A model generated the notes under the pieces. That model was given only the letters and a program-made list of their open reading frames with translations. It had not been told where the DNA came from and made no database searches. A program made the translations under genes and the position numbers. From Verrucomicrobiales bacterium (GTDB lineage Bacteria; Verrucomicrobiota; Verrucomicrobiae; Limisphaerales; UBA1100), in assembly GCA_002721895.1 (NCBI GenBank), contig PBLV01000068.1, positions 1 through 64,000 on the forward strand: a stretch of DNA of 64,000 bases. Reading direction: 5' to 3'. This document shows, one piece after another, positions 44,670 through 54,887 of the stretch; the stretch's first letter is position 1, and each line of letters opens with the position of its first letter.

Positions 44670-47036
44670 ATGACCGAGATTGACAAAACCCAGCTCGCTG
44701 AGGGGCTGCAAGGCAAGTATGGCCATGCAACTGCCGCAGTGGACAAGGGCAATCTCGACTATGCCATTCTTCTACTCAAGGACATCCTGAAAACAGAGCC
44801 GGGCTTTGTCGAAGGCCGGGAAATGCTGCGGGCAGCGCAGAAGGCAAAGAAAGGTGCGGGCGCGGGATTCTTCGGGAAGATTGTGGGGGCGGCATCGAGC
44901 GGACCTGCGTTGGCCAAGGGGCAGATGGCGCTGCGCCGGGAGGATTACAAGACGGCCCTGATTCAGGCGGAGGAAGTGCTGACGGATGATCCGGAAAGCC
45001 AATTGGCCCATCGTTTGTTGGCAGATTCGGCCAACGCGCTGGAAATGCCGCGCACGGCCATGCCAAGTGTCGAAATCTTGGTGGCGGCCACGCCCGATAA
45101 CAAGGAGATCTGCCAACTACTCGCCAGCGTCCTGGAACAACTGGGCGATTTTGAGAAGGCGGAGAAGGCGCTTCAGGATTTGGTGGAAAAGAATCCGGAT
45201 GACTTCAAACTTCAGCAGATTTTCAAGGACTTTTCCGCGCGCGCAACCATCAAGCGAGGCAGCTATGAGAGGATTGGTTCCGGCAAGGCCAGCGTGAATG
45301 AAGTGGTGCGTGATCAGGGCGAGGCCAATCGCGTGGCGCGCGAGCAACAGGTCCATAAGTCGGCGGATGTACTGCAGGACATGATTATTGAGAAAGAAAA
45401 GGAGTTTCAGCAGAACACGGCCAACATGCGGCTGGCCACGGAGATCGCCAAACTGAATGTTCAGGCAAAGAATTTCGATCGAGCGATGGAGTACTACGAT
45501 TATGTGTCCACCAACAGCCAGACGGCAGACTCGGCAATCGATCGACTGATTACCGATTGTCACCTTTCAAAGTTTGACCATGAATTGTCATTGCTGGACC
45601 GCAACGCCGAGGATTATGACGGCCGCCGATTGGCGCTGGAGAAGGAGCGAAAAGATTTCGTACTAAAGGACTGCCGTAAGCGCGCTGCAAAATTTCCGAC
45701 GGATTTGGATATCCGTTTCGAGTTGGGAGAAGCCTGCTTTGAGGCGGAGCTTTATGATGATGCCGTGCTGGCGTTCCAGAAGGCCCAAGGCAACGTTCTC
45801 TACAAGCATCGCGCGCAGTGTTATCTCGGCCGGATTTTTGCCGTGCGCGAGATGTACGACTTGGCGGAACGTTCATTGCTGGCGGCCATAGATGAGCGCC
45901 ATGGCTTTAACGACTTGCGCAAGGAGGTGCTGTATCACTTGGCAGCCGTCTACGAGAAGATGGGACGCAACGACGACGCGTTTGCACGTTATCAGGAGAT
46001 TTACGAGCACGACGTTAAATATCGAGACGTGGCAAAGAAGGTGGATGTTTACTACACCATTCGGAAGGCAACCGACGAAACATCAATGGAAGGCACCCCT
46101 CAGCCCGCGGCACCTGCAGCAACTCCTGTCGGGGGGGCATCCGCCGCCGCCGCGCCGCGACAGTCGGTGGGCAATGGGCGCTTTATCCTCCTTCGCCAAT
46201 TGGGCCGTGGCGGCATGGGTGTGGTATGGCTCGCGCGAGATACGGATTTGGAAGAGGATGTCGCCTTGAAGCTTCTGCCCGAGGAAATGGCCGCCGATCT
46301 CGTGGCACTGAATGAGCTCAAGCGGGAAACCGCCAAGAGCCGTCGCCTGTCCCACCCCAACATTGTGCGCACGCACGACCTTGTGCAGATGCCAAACGAA
46401 CAGCCGTTCATCAGCATGGAATTTGTGGATGGCAAAATGCTGGAGTCCATGCGGCTGGAACAGAACAACCAAGTCTTTGCGTGGGGGCAGATTGAAAAAT
46501 ACTTCCTGCAACTGTGCGATGCCCTAGACTATGCCCATGGCCAAAAGATCGTTCACCGGGACCTCAAGCCGGCGAACATGATGATCACTGGCGGAGGGCA
46601 GTTGAAGCTCGCCGATTTTGGCATTGCCGCATCCATGGTGGATTCGCTTAGCCGTTCCTCAATGCGCAATGTGATCAGTGGCACGGCCACATACATGAGC
46701 CCGCAACAACTGCAGGGCGATGTGCCGCGCGCCACGGATGACATTTACGCACTGGGGGCATCCCTCTATGAACTACTCACCAGTCGCCCGCCATTTTACA
46801 CGGGCGACCTGACCTATCAGGTCATCAACGTACAACCCCATGCCATGGGGGATCGATTGGCGGAGATTGAGGTTGAAAATGCCATCCTACCTTACGTGGA
46901 GGAGTTGGTGATGGCGTGCCTGTCCAAGGACAACGCCGGCCGCCCGCAGAATGCGAAAGTCATTGCGGAGTGGATTCGCAGCAAGGGCGATTCCGAATTG
47001 CTGGCTGCAGGCGACGAAGCCGCCGCGGGCGCGTGA
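44670..47036 (+). CDS. TPR-serine/threonine protein kinase
   Basis: A 788-residue soluble protein. Residues about 10-470 are TPR-like helical repeats with coiled-coil character ('LDYAILLLKDILKTEPGFVE', 'FEKAEKALQDLVEKNPDDF'), then an Ala/Pro-rich linker, then a Hanks kinase from about residue 500: glycine loop LGRGGMG, VALK lysine, HRDLKPAN (about residue 627), DFG in 'KLADFGIAAS', and SPQ in place of APE. No membrane segment or extracellular sensor is visible, in contrast to the usual bacterial kinase layout, and the TPRs precede the kinase. Probably scaffolds a signalling complex. Start at ATG 44670. Confidence 0.92.
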   Translation: MTEIDKTQLAEGLQGKYGHATAAVDKGNLDYAILLLKDILKTEPGFVEGREMLRAAQKAKKGAGAGFFGKIVGAASSGPALAKGQMALRREDYKTALIQAEEVLTDDPESQLAHRLLADSANALEMPRTAMPSVEILVAATPDNKEICQLLASVLEQLGDFEKAEKALQDLVEKNPDDFKLQQIFKDFSARATIKRGSYERIGSGKASVNEVVRDQGEANRVAREQQVHKSADVLQDMIIEKEKEFQQNTANMRLATEIAKLNVQAKNFDRAMEYYDYVSTNSQTADSAIDRLITDCHLSKFDHELSLLDRNAEDYDGRRLALEKERKDFVLKDCRKRAAKFPTDLDIRFELGEACFEAELYDDAVLAFQKAQGNVLYKHRAQCYLGRIFAVREMYDLAERSLLAAIDERHGFNDLRKEVLYHLAAVYEKMGRNDDAFARYQEIYEHDVKYRDVAKKVDVYYTIRKATDETSMEGTPQPAAPAATPVGGASAAAAPRQSVGNGRFILLRQLGRGGMGVVWLARDTDLEEDVALKLLPEEMAADLVALNELKRETAKSRRLSHPNIVRTHDLVQMPNEQPFISMEFVDGKMLESMRLEQNNQVFAWGQIEKYFLQLCDALDYAHGQKIVHRDLKPANMMITGGGQLKLADFGIAASMVDSLSRSSMRNVISGTATYMSPQQLQGDVPRATDDIYALGASLYELLTSRPPFYTGDLTYQVINVQPHAMGDRLAEIEVENAILPYVEELVMACLSKDNAGRPQNAKVIAEWIRSKGDSELLAAGDEAAAGA

Positions 47037-47071
47037 TTGACGCGGGCGCGTGTCCACGCTATGCCTTCGGC

Positions 47072-47608
47072 ATGAAAGCAGCCCTTTTCCCTCTTTTTCT
47101 TTTCGTCGCATGTACGACCACGTTGGTGGCCGCCGACAAGCCGGTGGTGGTTGAAGTCGCTGGTGTCAAATTCACGGCACCCGCACAGTGGGCCTCCGAA
47201 CGTCCAGCCAGCCGCATGCGTGCCGCTCAGTTCAAGGTGCCCGGCCCAAAAGATCTCAAGCCTGCGTCCTGTGTGTTTTTCTATTTCGGGCCGGGTGGCG
47301 CGGGAGGCGCGGAGGCCAACGTCAAACGTTGGCTCGGCCAGTTTGCGCCTGCGCCCAAGGTGAAATCCGACGTGAAGTCGGAGAAAATCGGGGGTGTTGG
47401 AGTGACTCATCTCATCGCCCGCGGCACCTATCTGGACGGCCCTCCATTTGGTGGAGCCAAGATTCCGCGCAAGGATTACGCCATGCGCGGGGTCATTATC
47501 ATGGCCCCTCGAGGCGCGATTTTCATCAAAATGACCGGCCCCAACGCGGTCGTTGAAGGGGCCGAGAAGGCGCTCACCGCCATGGTGCAGGGCGCCCTGA
47601 AGAAATAG
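47072..47608 (+). CDS. Exported protein of unknown function
   Basis: A 178-residue protein with signal peptide (KAALFPLFLFVACTTTLVAA). The body 'FTAPAQWASERPASRMRAAQ', 'FFYFGPGGAGGAEANVKRWL', 'IMAPRGAIFIKMTGP' is typical of small periplasmic proteins seen across PVC genomes, resembling PsbP/lipoprotein-like beta folds. No motif for catalysis. Short gap to the preceding kinase gene suggests possible co-expression. Confidence 0.75.
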   Translation: MKAALFPLFLFVACTTTLVAADKPVVVEVAGVKFTAPAQWASERPASRMRAAQFKVPGPKDLKPASCVFFYFGPGGAGGAEANVKRWLGQFAPAPKVKSDVKSEKIGGVGVTHLIARGTYLDGPPFGGAKIPRKDYAMRGVIIMAPRGAIFIKMTGPNAVVEGAEKALTAMVQGALKK

Positions 47609-47691
47609 CGCTGTTCAATTGGGATGGCATTCCGTCCTGTTTCATGTAACTTCATGGCTCTGCACCCCGAATTCTTGGGGGAGGCGATCGT

Positions 47692-49359
47692 ATGAGGTTT
47701 TATCGCATCGTTTTGATTTGCGTGCTGCTTGCGGGTGGCCTTGGTCTGCGTGCGGGAACCGTGCGGCTGATCAACGGGAAGAGCTTCACGGGGCTGGTGC
47801 GGATTGACGATGAGAATCACCTGATTGTCAGCGGGGCAAAGGGGGAGAAGGTCAGGATACCTCTGGCGCAAGTGGGATATGCGAGCTTTGAGCCGCCGGA
47901 AAACCTCGGCGCATTGCAGGCCGGCGCACCGCTGCCGGGGCAGGGCACCGGATTGCTGGGAGCCTATTACAGTAGGCCTTCGCTGAAGGGCCGCGTGGTT
48001 TACCGGATTGACGAGACGGTGGATTTCAACTGGGGCATGGACCGGCCGATGTTTGATGTGAATCGGGATTATTTTTCCATCCGTTGGCTGGGTGAGGTGG
48101 AGGCGCCGGTGTCGGGCACGTACACGTTTTACCTGAATGCCAATGATGGCGGTGAGTTGACGGTGGGCGAGGAGTTGAAACTGGGTCAGTTTGATGAGGA
48201 CTCCGGTTTTGTGACCAAGGGCAAGATGCAATTGGAGGCGGGTAAACGGTATCCCTTGACACTGGATTTTCACGACAACTATGGCATCGCGCATGTCCGA
48301 CTGGAATGGAGCGGCCCGGGCATTGCCAAGTCACCGATTCCCCGGCGGCAACTGTATCCGCGACTGCCCGGAGCGGAGAACATTGGGGCGTCGCGGGGTC
48401 TGTTGGGATGTTACTACCGCAACCGATTTTTTTACGGTGACGTCAAGGCGCGGGTGGATCCGCAAATGTCCTTTCAGTGGGACAAGGGGCCGGCCAATGA
48501 ATTTCCTGCCGACAACTACAGTGTTCGCTGGATGGGCCAACTGCGTGCGAATCGCGATGGCCAGCACCGATTGCACATCGTGTGCGATGAAGGCGTGCGG
48601 TTGTGGCTGGATGGTCAGCTGGTTGTCAACGAGATGCGCAACAGTGTTCGCCAGGAATTCTCGCCGGTGATGTCGCTGGAAAAGGGGCGGCGCTACGATG
48701 TTCGATTGGAAATGGTCAACCGGGCTGGGGGTCCTGTTTTGAAGATGGAATGGACGGAGCCGGGACGGCCGCGGGCGGTTGTGCCCGCGGACAATTTGCA
48801 CGCGACCATGGAGCCGCCTCCACTCCCGGCAAATGTGGAGGAGGCAGATCTGTCGCGAACGCTGGGAGTGTTCACGTGGGGTGGCTCGCGCATTGTGCGG
48901 GGCATTGTCAGTGCGGACGATTCCACCGTGCGTTTTGCCGAGGGCAGCCAGCCACGGCGCATCAGCACTATCAATGTGTCGCGGATCGTGTTCCAACCCA
49001 TTCCGGAAAAATTCATTGGCCGATTGACGGACAAGCGGCAGGGTGCCCTTTTAAAGACTGGGGAATTTGTGGAAGGCAAGTTTCACTCGGTGACGGACGG
49101 CAGCCTGCGGCTGGATTCCGTGCTTCTGGGTCGGCGGGCTTATGGGTTGCTCGACGTGTTGGCGGTCCAGATTGAGAAGCCCGCGCCCAAGCCTCCGGCC
49201 AAGGCCCAGTTTGTTGCCCATCTGGAGGATGGCTCCATTTTTCACATTGAAGGCTGCCGTCCCGACGAGGGGCAATTGCATTTGGATGATCCGACTGTCG
49301 GCGAGTTTTCTATTCCGGTTGGGGAATTGGTTTCGCTGGAGCGCATCGAGCGCGAATAA
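47692..49359 (+). CDS. Exported protein with two PA14 domains
   Basis: A 555-residue protein, signal peptide 'RFYRIVLICVLLAGGLGLRA'. Two PA14 carbohydrate-binding-like domains follow: 'GLLGAYYSRPSLKGRVVYRI'...'YFSIRWLGEVEAPVSGTYTF' (about residues 85-220) and 'GLLGCYYRNRFFYGDVKARV'...'YSVRWMGQLRANRDGQHRLH' (about 235-370). N-terminal and C-terminal segments ('RLINGKSFTGLVRIDDENHL') look like LSm-like repeats also present at the end. Likely a cell-surface glycan-binding protein. Confidence 0.85.
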   Translation: MRFYRIVLICVLLAGGLGLRAGTVRLINGKSFTGLVRIDDENHLIVSGAKGEKVRIPLAQVGYASFEPPENLGALQAGAPLPGQGTGLLGAYYSRPSLKGRVVYRIDETVDFNWGMDRPMFDVNRDYFSIRWLGEVEAPVSGTYTFYLNANDGGELTVGEELKLGQFDEDSGFVTKGKMQLEAGKRYPLTLDFHDNYGIAHVRLEWSGPGIAKSPIPRRQLYPRLPGAENIGASRGLLGCYYRNRFFYGDVKARVDPQMSFQWDKGPANEFPADNYSVRWMGQLRANRDGQHRLHIVCDEGVRLWLDGQLVVNEMRNSVRQEFSPVMSLEKGRRYDVRLEMVNRAGGPVLKMEWTEPGRPRAVVPADNLHATMEPPPLPANVEEADLSRTLGVFTWGGSRIVRGIVSADDSTVRFAEGSQPRRISTINVSRIVFQPIPEKFIGRLTDKRQGALLKTGEFVEGKFHSVTDGSLRLDSVLLGRRAYGLLDVLAVQIEKPAPKPPAKAQFVAHLEDGSIFHIEGCRPDEGQLHLDDPTVGEFSIPVGELVSLERIERE

Positions 49360-49371
49360 AGCGGTGTCACT

Positions 49372-50475
49372 TTACGGTGGCGGGGGATTGACCGATTTCC
49401 ACCAAGCCTCCCAAAGTTGGTCGCCGCCAAAAATCCAGATCACGGCAGCCAAGGCAATGTAGGGTCCGTAAGGCAGGCGTCCGGCCCATTCCTCCTTCTT
49501 CAGCAGCATCATGGTGATGCCCACCACGGAGCCGATGATGGCGCTGGCCATGAGGGAAAAGACGGTTGCGGACCAGCCCAGAAAGGCTCCGATGGCACCC
49601 ATGAACTTGACGTCGCCAAAGCCCATGGCCTCACGAGGAATGACGACTTCGTCGGTGGCAACCTCAAGGTGCCTGATGTCCTCCGGGTTAAAGGATTGGG
49701 CGCCGATGGTCAGTTGTTCCATGGTGAGGGCGACGGAGGTATCGAAGTAGCAGCGGTCCACCAGTTCCACTTGCCGGGCCTGCAGGGTAATAGTGTCGGA
49801 TTTCCGGTAAAAAATTTCCTCGTAAGGCATGGCACCATCGGAAAAGACCAAGGCCTCCTCGGTGAACGTGAGTCGTTCATCTTCAACCTCGAAGGTTTGT
49901 TTTCCAAAGGCAGCCTTGCCGGCGCGTACGACGATATAGACGAGTCCAAAGCCCACGGCGAGTCCGATTAGGCTCTGGCCAAGGGCAGTCAGGCGGGAAT
50001 CGGTGGCATGGAGTTGCGGAGCGATGAGGGAACAGGCCAAGCCGGCGCCCATGCCACCAATGGTAATTTCGTCGGGAATGATCTGGTAGTCAAAATCGAT
50101 AAAGGTGGCCACGATGAAGCCGGCTAGGAGGAGGCAAAGGATGGCGGCATGAAGTGCATCGGGACGGAAGGCAAGCCAAGCTGCGGCAAAGGCGATGCCG
50201 GTGAGCAGTTCCACTGCGGGGTAGCGGATGCTGATGGGCTCGGCGCAGTTACCGCAGCGGCCGCGCAGGCGGATCCAAGCCAGAATGGGAATGTTAAAAT
50301 ACCAGGGGATGGAGTAGCCACACTTGGGGCAATGGGAGGGCGGATGGGAAAGGCTTTGTTCCAGGGGCATGCGGTGAATGCAGACGTTCAGGAAACTGCC
50401 GATCATGGCCCCGAAGATGAAATAGACGGACGCGAGGAATAACTCCACAAGATCGAGGAAGAGTGGGTCAGGCAT
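49372..50475 (-). CDS. pilD: Prepilin peptidase / N-methyltransferase with large insertion
   Basis: A 367-residue polytopic aspartyl protease. N-terminal zinc site CPKC (49-52) and CGNC (74-77), then the first catalytic Asp region 'ATFIDFDYQIIPDEITIGG' (about 123-140) and the second in 'AMGFGDVKFMGAIGAFLG' (Asp about 278). Between them lies an insertion of about 100 residues ('EVEDERLTFTEEALVFSDGA', 'RKSDTITLQARQVELVDRCY') not present in the classic enzyme; related insertions occur in PVC and delta-type homologues. It processes type IV pilins and pseudopilins; overlaps aroE by 8 bases. Confidence 0.92.
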   Translation of the reverse strand: MPDPLFLDLVELFLASVYFIFGAMIGSFLNVCIHRMPLEQSLSHPPSHCPKCGYSIPWYFNIPILAWIRLRGRCGNCAEPISIRYPAVELLTGIAFAAAWLAFRPDALHAAILCLLLAGFIVATFIDFDYQIIPDEITIGGMGAGLACSLIAPQLHATDSRLTALGQSLIGLAVGFGLVYIVVRAGKAAFGKQTFEVEDERLTFTEEALVFSDGAMPYEEIFYRKSDTITLQARQVELVDRCYFDTSVALTMEQLTIGAQSFNPEDIRHLEVATDEVVIPREAMGFGDVKFMGAIGAFLGWSATVFSLMASAIIGSVVGITMMLLKKEEWAGRLPYGPYIALAAVIWIFGGDQLWEAWWKSVNPPPP

Positions 50476-51376
50476 AAATGGCCTCCTTTAACGCCTCGCG
50501 CATGGCCTCGAGGGGCGCGGTTTGGCCGGACCAAATCTCGAGGGCGGTGGCGCCTTGATGAAGCAGCATGCCGAGCCCGTTGGCGGTGCGGCAGCCGGCT
50601 TCGCGGCAGGCGGCGAGAAAAGGGGTCTCAGCAGGCTGATACACCATGTCAAAGGCGGCACGGGCATTGGAAAAGGGGAAGTTCTCGATGGGCAGGGGAT
50701 CGTCTTTCTTGAGCCCGAGCGAGGTGGCGTTTATGACGAGATCCACGTTGCCGGTGGGCGGGCCAACAGCGACCTCGACAGCGGGGAAGCGTTCGCGGAT
50801 TTCCCCGGCGATGGCCTCGGCTTTGCTGGTGGTTCGGTTGACAAGGTAGAGGGAGCGTACGCCTACAGAGGCGAGCTTGAGGGCGGCCACGCGCCCCGCT
50901 CCGCCCGCCCCCAGCAGCAATATGCTTTCGCCGCGGACTTCCATGGCCAGATCCTCGCGAAGACTTTGGGTGATGGCGTCGGCGTCGGTATTGAAACCGT
51001 GGCTGCGCAGTTCGGCAGGCGCCATTTCAAAGGCATGGAGGGGCTGCCATTCGCCTCCGGCTTCCCGGCCCTCAAAGCGGACGGTGTTGACGGCGCCCCA
51101 TTCACGAGCGGTCTCGTCGAGGACATCCATCATGTCCACGGCCAAGAGCTTGTGGGGCACCGTGAGGTTTAGGCCGATGTAATGCATGGCACGGGCACCT
51201 TGGATTGACTCGGCCAGTTGTTCCGGACGGACCTCGGCGGCGGTGTAGCGCCAGTCGAGCCCGAGGGCGGCAATGCCGGCATTTTGCATGGCGGGCGATG
51301 CGGAGTGGCGCACAGGATGGCCATACACGGCGCAGTAGCGCGTGCTGGCGGTGATGGGCTGGGGATGTCCCGGCAC
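50468..51376 (-). CDS. aroE: Shikimate dehydrogenase
   Basis: A 302-residue NADP enzyme of aromatic amino acid synthesis. 'YGHPVRHSASPAMQNAGIAA' and 'LNLTVPHKLLAVDMMDVLDE' form the substrate domain with the catalytic Lys in VPHK; 'LLLGAGGAGRVAALKLASVG' is the nucleotide-binding loop and 'VNRTTSKAEAIAGEI' the NADP motif. A short loop of about 20 extra residues lies after 'NTVRFEG'. Start ATG at 51376; operon with the prepilin peptidase by overlap only. Confidence 0.95.
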   Translation of the reverse strand: MPGHPQPITASTRYCAVYGHPVRHSASPAMQNAGIAALGLDWRYTAAEVRPEQLAESIQGARAMHYIGLNLTVPHKLLAVDMMDVLDETAREWGAVNTVRFEGREAGGEWQPLHAFEMAPAELRSHGFNTDADAITQSLREDLAMEVRGESILLLGAGGAGRVAALKLASVGVRSLYLVNRTTSKAEAIAGEIRERFPAVEVAVGPPTGNVDLVINATSLGLKKDDPLPIENFPFSNARAAFDMVYQPAETPFLAACREAGCRTANGLGMLLHQGATALEIWSGQTAPLEAMREALKEAIYA

Positions 51377-51512
51377 GGGCGAACTATAGGCAAAGGTGGG
51401 GGCGGCAACAACCGGGAAGCGTCACGGAGTTCAGGGGAATGACTTGGAGTCTGCCCATCGGGGCGTCTTGACTTCGGCGGCGGCTTTTGCAGGATGGGCA
51501 ACCCAATTGACC

Positions 51513-53453
51513 ATGAATGACAAATTGTTTCCCCCCTCGGCGGCGGCCTCGGAGCAAGCGCATATTGGTTCGCTGGAGCAGTACCGCGAAACATACGAGC
51601 GCTCCATCAATGATCCGGAGGGATTTTGGACGGAACACGCAGAGCGACTTCGGTGGTTTGAGAAGTGGGACAAGTTGCGGGAATGGGACTACTCCAAGGC
51701 CGAGATCAAGTGGTTTATCGGGGGCAAGCTGAACGCGTGTTACAATTGTGTGGATCGGCATGTGGATGATGGGCATGGGGAGGACACGGCCTTGATCTGG
51801 GAGGGGAATGACCCGGGCGAAAGCCGGTCGTTTACCTATGCAGAGTTGCAGGCCGAAGTGCAACGGGCGGCGAACGCGCTCAAGGGGTTGGGCATTGGGA
51901 AAGGGGACCGGGTTTGCATTTACATGCAGATGATCCCGGAATTGACAATTGCGATGCTGGCGTGCGCGCGCATTGGCGCGGTGCATTCGATTGTGTTTGG
52001 CGCATTCACCGCAGACAGCCTAGTGACGCGGATCAATGATTCCGAGTGCAAGGCAATCGTTACTCAGGACACGGGTGTGCGTGGGACAAAGCAGGATATC
52101 CCGATGAAGGCCAATGCGGACTTGGCGGTGGCCAGTACGCCGTCCATTGAGAAGATTCTGGTGGTGCGCCGGACGGGAGCCGAGGTGTCGATGGCCGAGG
52201 GGCGCGACGTGTGGTGGCACGAGGCCTTGTCGGCGGCGGCATCTGAGTGCGAGGCGGAGGCGATGGACGCTGAGGATCCATTGTTTATTTTGTACACCTC
52301 CGGCAGCACGGGCAAACCCAAGGGGGTGCTGCACACCACGGGAGGCTACCTGACTTACGCGGCGACGACGCATCACTACATTTTCGATTATCATCCGGGT
52401 GATGTGTATTGGTGCACGGCGGATATCGGGTGGATCACGGGACACTCGTACATCGTGTACGGACCGATGGCAAACCGCGCGATCACCATGATGTATGAGG
52501 GTGTTCCAAATTACCCGGACTTTGGGAGGTTTTGGCAGATCGTGGCAAAACATAAGGTGAACATTTTTTACACGGCACCGACGGCGTTGCGGGCGTTGAT
52601 GAAGGAAGGAGACGATTGGCCGGGGCAACACGATCTCTCAAGCCTGCGTTTGCTGGGTACGGTGGGCGAGCCGATCAAATCGCCGGAATGGACCTGGTAT
52701 CACGAGGTGATTGGCCGCGGCAAATGTCCGATCGTGGATACGTGGTGGCAGACGGAGACGGGTGGCATCCTGATCACGCCATTGCCGGGAGCCACGCCAA
52801 CCAAGCCGGGAAGCGCTACCTTGCCGTTCTTCGGAGTGAAACCTGCGCTGGTGGACGACGAGGGTAGCGTGATTGAGGGCAACGAGGTCAGTGGTAACCT
52901 GTGCTTGCTGGAGCCTTGGCCAGGGCAGATGCGGACGGTGTACGGGGATCACCAGCGGTTCTTTGACACTTACTTTGCCCGGTTTCCCGGAAAGTATTTC
53001 AGCGGTGACGGCTGTCGCCGGGATGAGGACGGCTACTATTGGATCACGGGCCGGGTGGACGACGTGATCATTGTTAGCGGCCACAACCTTGGCACGGCGG
53101 AAATCGAGGGTGCCATAGGTGGACATTCGGCGGTGGCGGAGGCAGCGGTGGTTGGCTATCCGCATGACATCAAGGGCAATGCCATCTACGCCTACGTGAC
53201 CTTGAAGACAGGCGAGGAGGTTACGGATGGATTGCAGGGTGAGATTGTGAAACAGGTGCGCGCGGCCATTGGGCCGCATGCGTCGCCGGAGAAAATTCAG
53301 TTTACACCGGGCCTGCCCAAGACCCGCAGTGGAAAGATCATGCGGCGCATTCTGCGAAAAATCGCGGAGGGCGACATGGAGAATCTGGGGGACACGAGCA
53401 CGTTGGCGGATCCCGGGGTGGTGGATGCTCTGGTGGATGGCCGTGTGGGGTGA
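51513..53453 (+). CDS. acs: Acetyl-CoA synthetase
   Basis: A 646-residue AMP-forming ligase that makes acetyl-CoA from acetate, ATP and CoA. P-loop '[20 protein letters not shown]', 'WWQTETGG' motif, '[20 protein letters not shown]' hinge, and the C-terminal acetylation lysine in '[19 protein letters not shown]'. The trailing Gly-Lys motif is intact. The ATG at 51513 gives the family-standard N-terminus, although the frame is open upstream. Divergent from aroE with about 136 bases between. Confidence 0.97.
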   Translation: MNDKLFPPSAAASEQAHIGSLEQYRETYERSINDPEGFWTEHAERLRWFEKWDKLREWDYSKAEIKWFIGGKLNACYNCVDRHVDDGHGEDTALIWEGNDPGESRSFTYAELQAEVQRAANALKGLGIGKGDRVCIYMQMIPELTIAMLACARIGAVHSIVFGAFTADSLVTRINDSECKAIVTQDTGVRGTKQDIPMKANADLAVASTPSIEKILVVRRTGAEVSMAEGRDVWWHEALSAAASECEAEAMDAEDPLFILYTSGSTGKPKGVLHTTGGYLTYAATTHHYIFDYHPGDVYWCTADIGWITGHSYIVYGPMANRAITMMYEGVPNYPDFGRFWQIVAKHKVNIFYTAPTALRALMKEGDDWPGQHDLSSLRLLGTVGEPIKSPEWTWYHEVIGRGKCPIVDTWWQTETGGILITPLPGATPTKPGSATLPFFGVKPALVDDEGSVIEGNEVSGNLCLLEPWPGQMRTVYGDHQRFFDTYFARFPGKYFSGDGCRRDEDGYYWITGRVDDVIIVSGHNLGTAEIEGAIGGHSAVAEAAVVGYPHDIKGNAIYAYVTLKTGEEVTDGLQGEIVKQVRAAIGPHASPEKIQFTPGLPKTRSGKIMRRILRKIAEGDMENLGDTSTLADPGVVDALVDGRVG

Positions 53454-53540
53454 AGGTTTGCCGCTTTTCAGAAAGGCGTGTTTTACACCGTGAATGGGTA
53501 ATGCTTGCGCCGGGAGCAGGGACTGCCTAGCGTCCCGTCG

Positions 53541-54887
53541 ATGTCTTGGCTGCCATTTGAGCTGGGACTGGCGGCGCGCTACCTGATCTCCAAGCGTACG
53601 TCGGTTTCCTTCATCACGCTGATCTCCGTAATCGGCGTGATGCTGGGGGTGGCGGTGCTCATTGTGGTCATCAGTGTGATGGCCGGTTTTCATCATTTGC
53701 TTCAGGAAAAATTGTTCGGGTTTTACTCGGACCTCACCGTTGAAGGTCGCTACTCCATGATCGCGGATCACGAGAGCCTGAGGAAACGGGTGCGCCAAGT
53801 GGATGGGGTTAAGGTCAAGGGAGTTTCGCCCGTGGTGGTGGGGCGAGTGATGGCGCAGCGGACGGTGGCGATGGGGCAGTCGCCAGTGGACGCCAACGGC
53901 GCGATGGGGGAGCCGTTGCAGGATTTGCGCATGGATCTTGTGCCCTTGGTGGGGGTGGATACAAACACCATCGGGGAGGTGTCGGAGATTCCACGCATGA
54001 TGGTGGCGGGGAAAATGGAGTTTGGGGATTTGTTTCTGGATGAATGGTTTGCGGTGGCGGGTGTGAACTTGGCGAATCCCCGGCATTTCGCCATGGATGT
54101 GGGGGACAAGGTTTCGGTCTACACCACGCGGCAACTGAAGGCGATGAAGGCGGAGCGGGACGCCAATGGGAGCTTGGGGATATTGCCGACGGATTTTGAG
54201 GTGCGCGGCTTTTTTGATGTGGAGTTTCACCCGTTCAACTCGTTCGTGATTTGCTCGATGGAGGCGGCGCAGGAGTTGCTGGAGATGGAGGGGCGCGTTT
54301 CACAATTAAAGGTAAAACTGGAAAATCCGGACCAGGCTTTGACGGCGCAACGGCTGATGGGGCAGGCGTTGGGAACCAACTACATCGTAAAGACGTGGCG
54401 GGATGAGCCCGCGACCCGACATCAAGTGGCGGCTGTGGAGACGGAAAAGCAAATGATGTTTTTCGTGTTGTTCTTTGTGATGATCGTAGCGGCTTTTGGC
54501 GTGACGAGTTCGCTCATCATTTTCGTGACTCACAAGACGCGCGAGATCGGGCTTTTAAAAGCGTTGGGTGCGTCCAATGGACAGGTGGCTGGTATTTTTC
54601 TTTGCCAAGGATTGGCGATTGGGGGCGTGGGAGTCACGCTGGGCTACGGGCTGGGAATGCTGGCCCTGAAATACCGCAACGAGTTCCTTAAATTCATCGG
54701 CTGGCTGAAAGGTGGGGAGGTTTTTCAGAAGGAAATCTACTTTTTCAATGAATTGCCAGCACTCACCCGTCCGGAGGATATTCTGTTCATCTGCGGCTGT
54801 TCGCTGCTGGCTTGCGTGCTGGCAGGGTTGATACCCGCCTGGAACGCCGCCCGTTTGCGGCCCGTGGAGGCACTGCGCTATGAGTAA
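53541..54887 (+). CDS. lolC: Lipoprotein-releasing ABC permease LolC/E
   Basis: A 448-residue FtsX-type permease of the lipoprotein release system. One N-terminal segment ('FITLISVIGVMLGVAVLIVV'), a large periplasmic domain (about 50-290), then three segments including 'VLFFVMIVAAFGVTSSLIIF', with 'HKTREIGLLKALGASNGQVA' as the coupling motif. It extracts lipoproteins from the inner membrane. It overlaps the LolD-like ATPase by 8 bases. One permease suggests a single LolC/E-type (LolF-like) homodimer. Confidence 0.94.
   Translation: MSWLPFELGLAARYLISKRTSVSFITLISVIGVMLGVAVLIVVISVMAGFHHLLQEKLFGFYSDLTVEGRYSMIADHESLRKRVRQVDGVKVKGVSPVVVGRVMAQRTVAMGQSPVDANGAMGEPLQDLRMDLVPLVGVDTNTIGEVSEIPRMMVAGKMEFGDLFLDEWFAVAGVNLANPRHFAMDVGDKVSVYTTRQLKAMKAERDANGSLGILPTDFEVRGFFDVEFHPFNSFVICSMEAAQELLEMEGRVSQLKVKLENPDQALTAQRLMGQALGTNYIVKTWRDEPATRHQVAAVETEKQMMFFVLFFVMIVAAFGVTSSLIIFVTHKTREIGLLKALGASNGQVAGIFLCQGLAIGGVGVTLGYGLGMLALKYRNEFLKFIGWLKGGEVFQKEIYFFNELPALTRPEDILFICGCSLLACVLAGLIPAWNAARLRPVEALRYE

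Noticed and set aside
53454..53540. Terminator after acs
   Set aside because: The possible stem needs a 3-base bulge and has no proper T tract.
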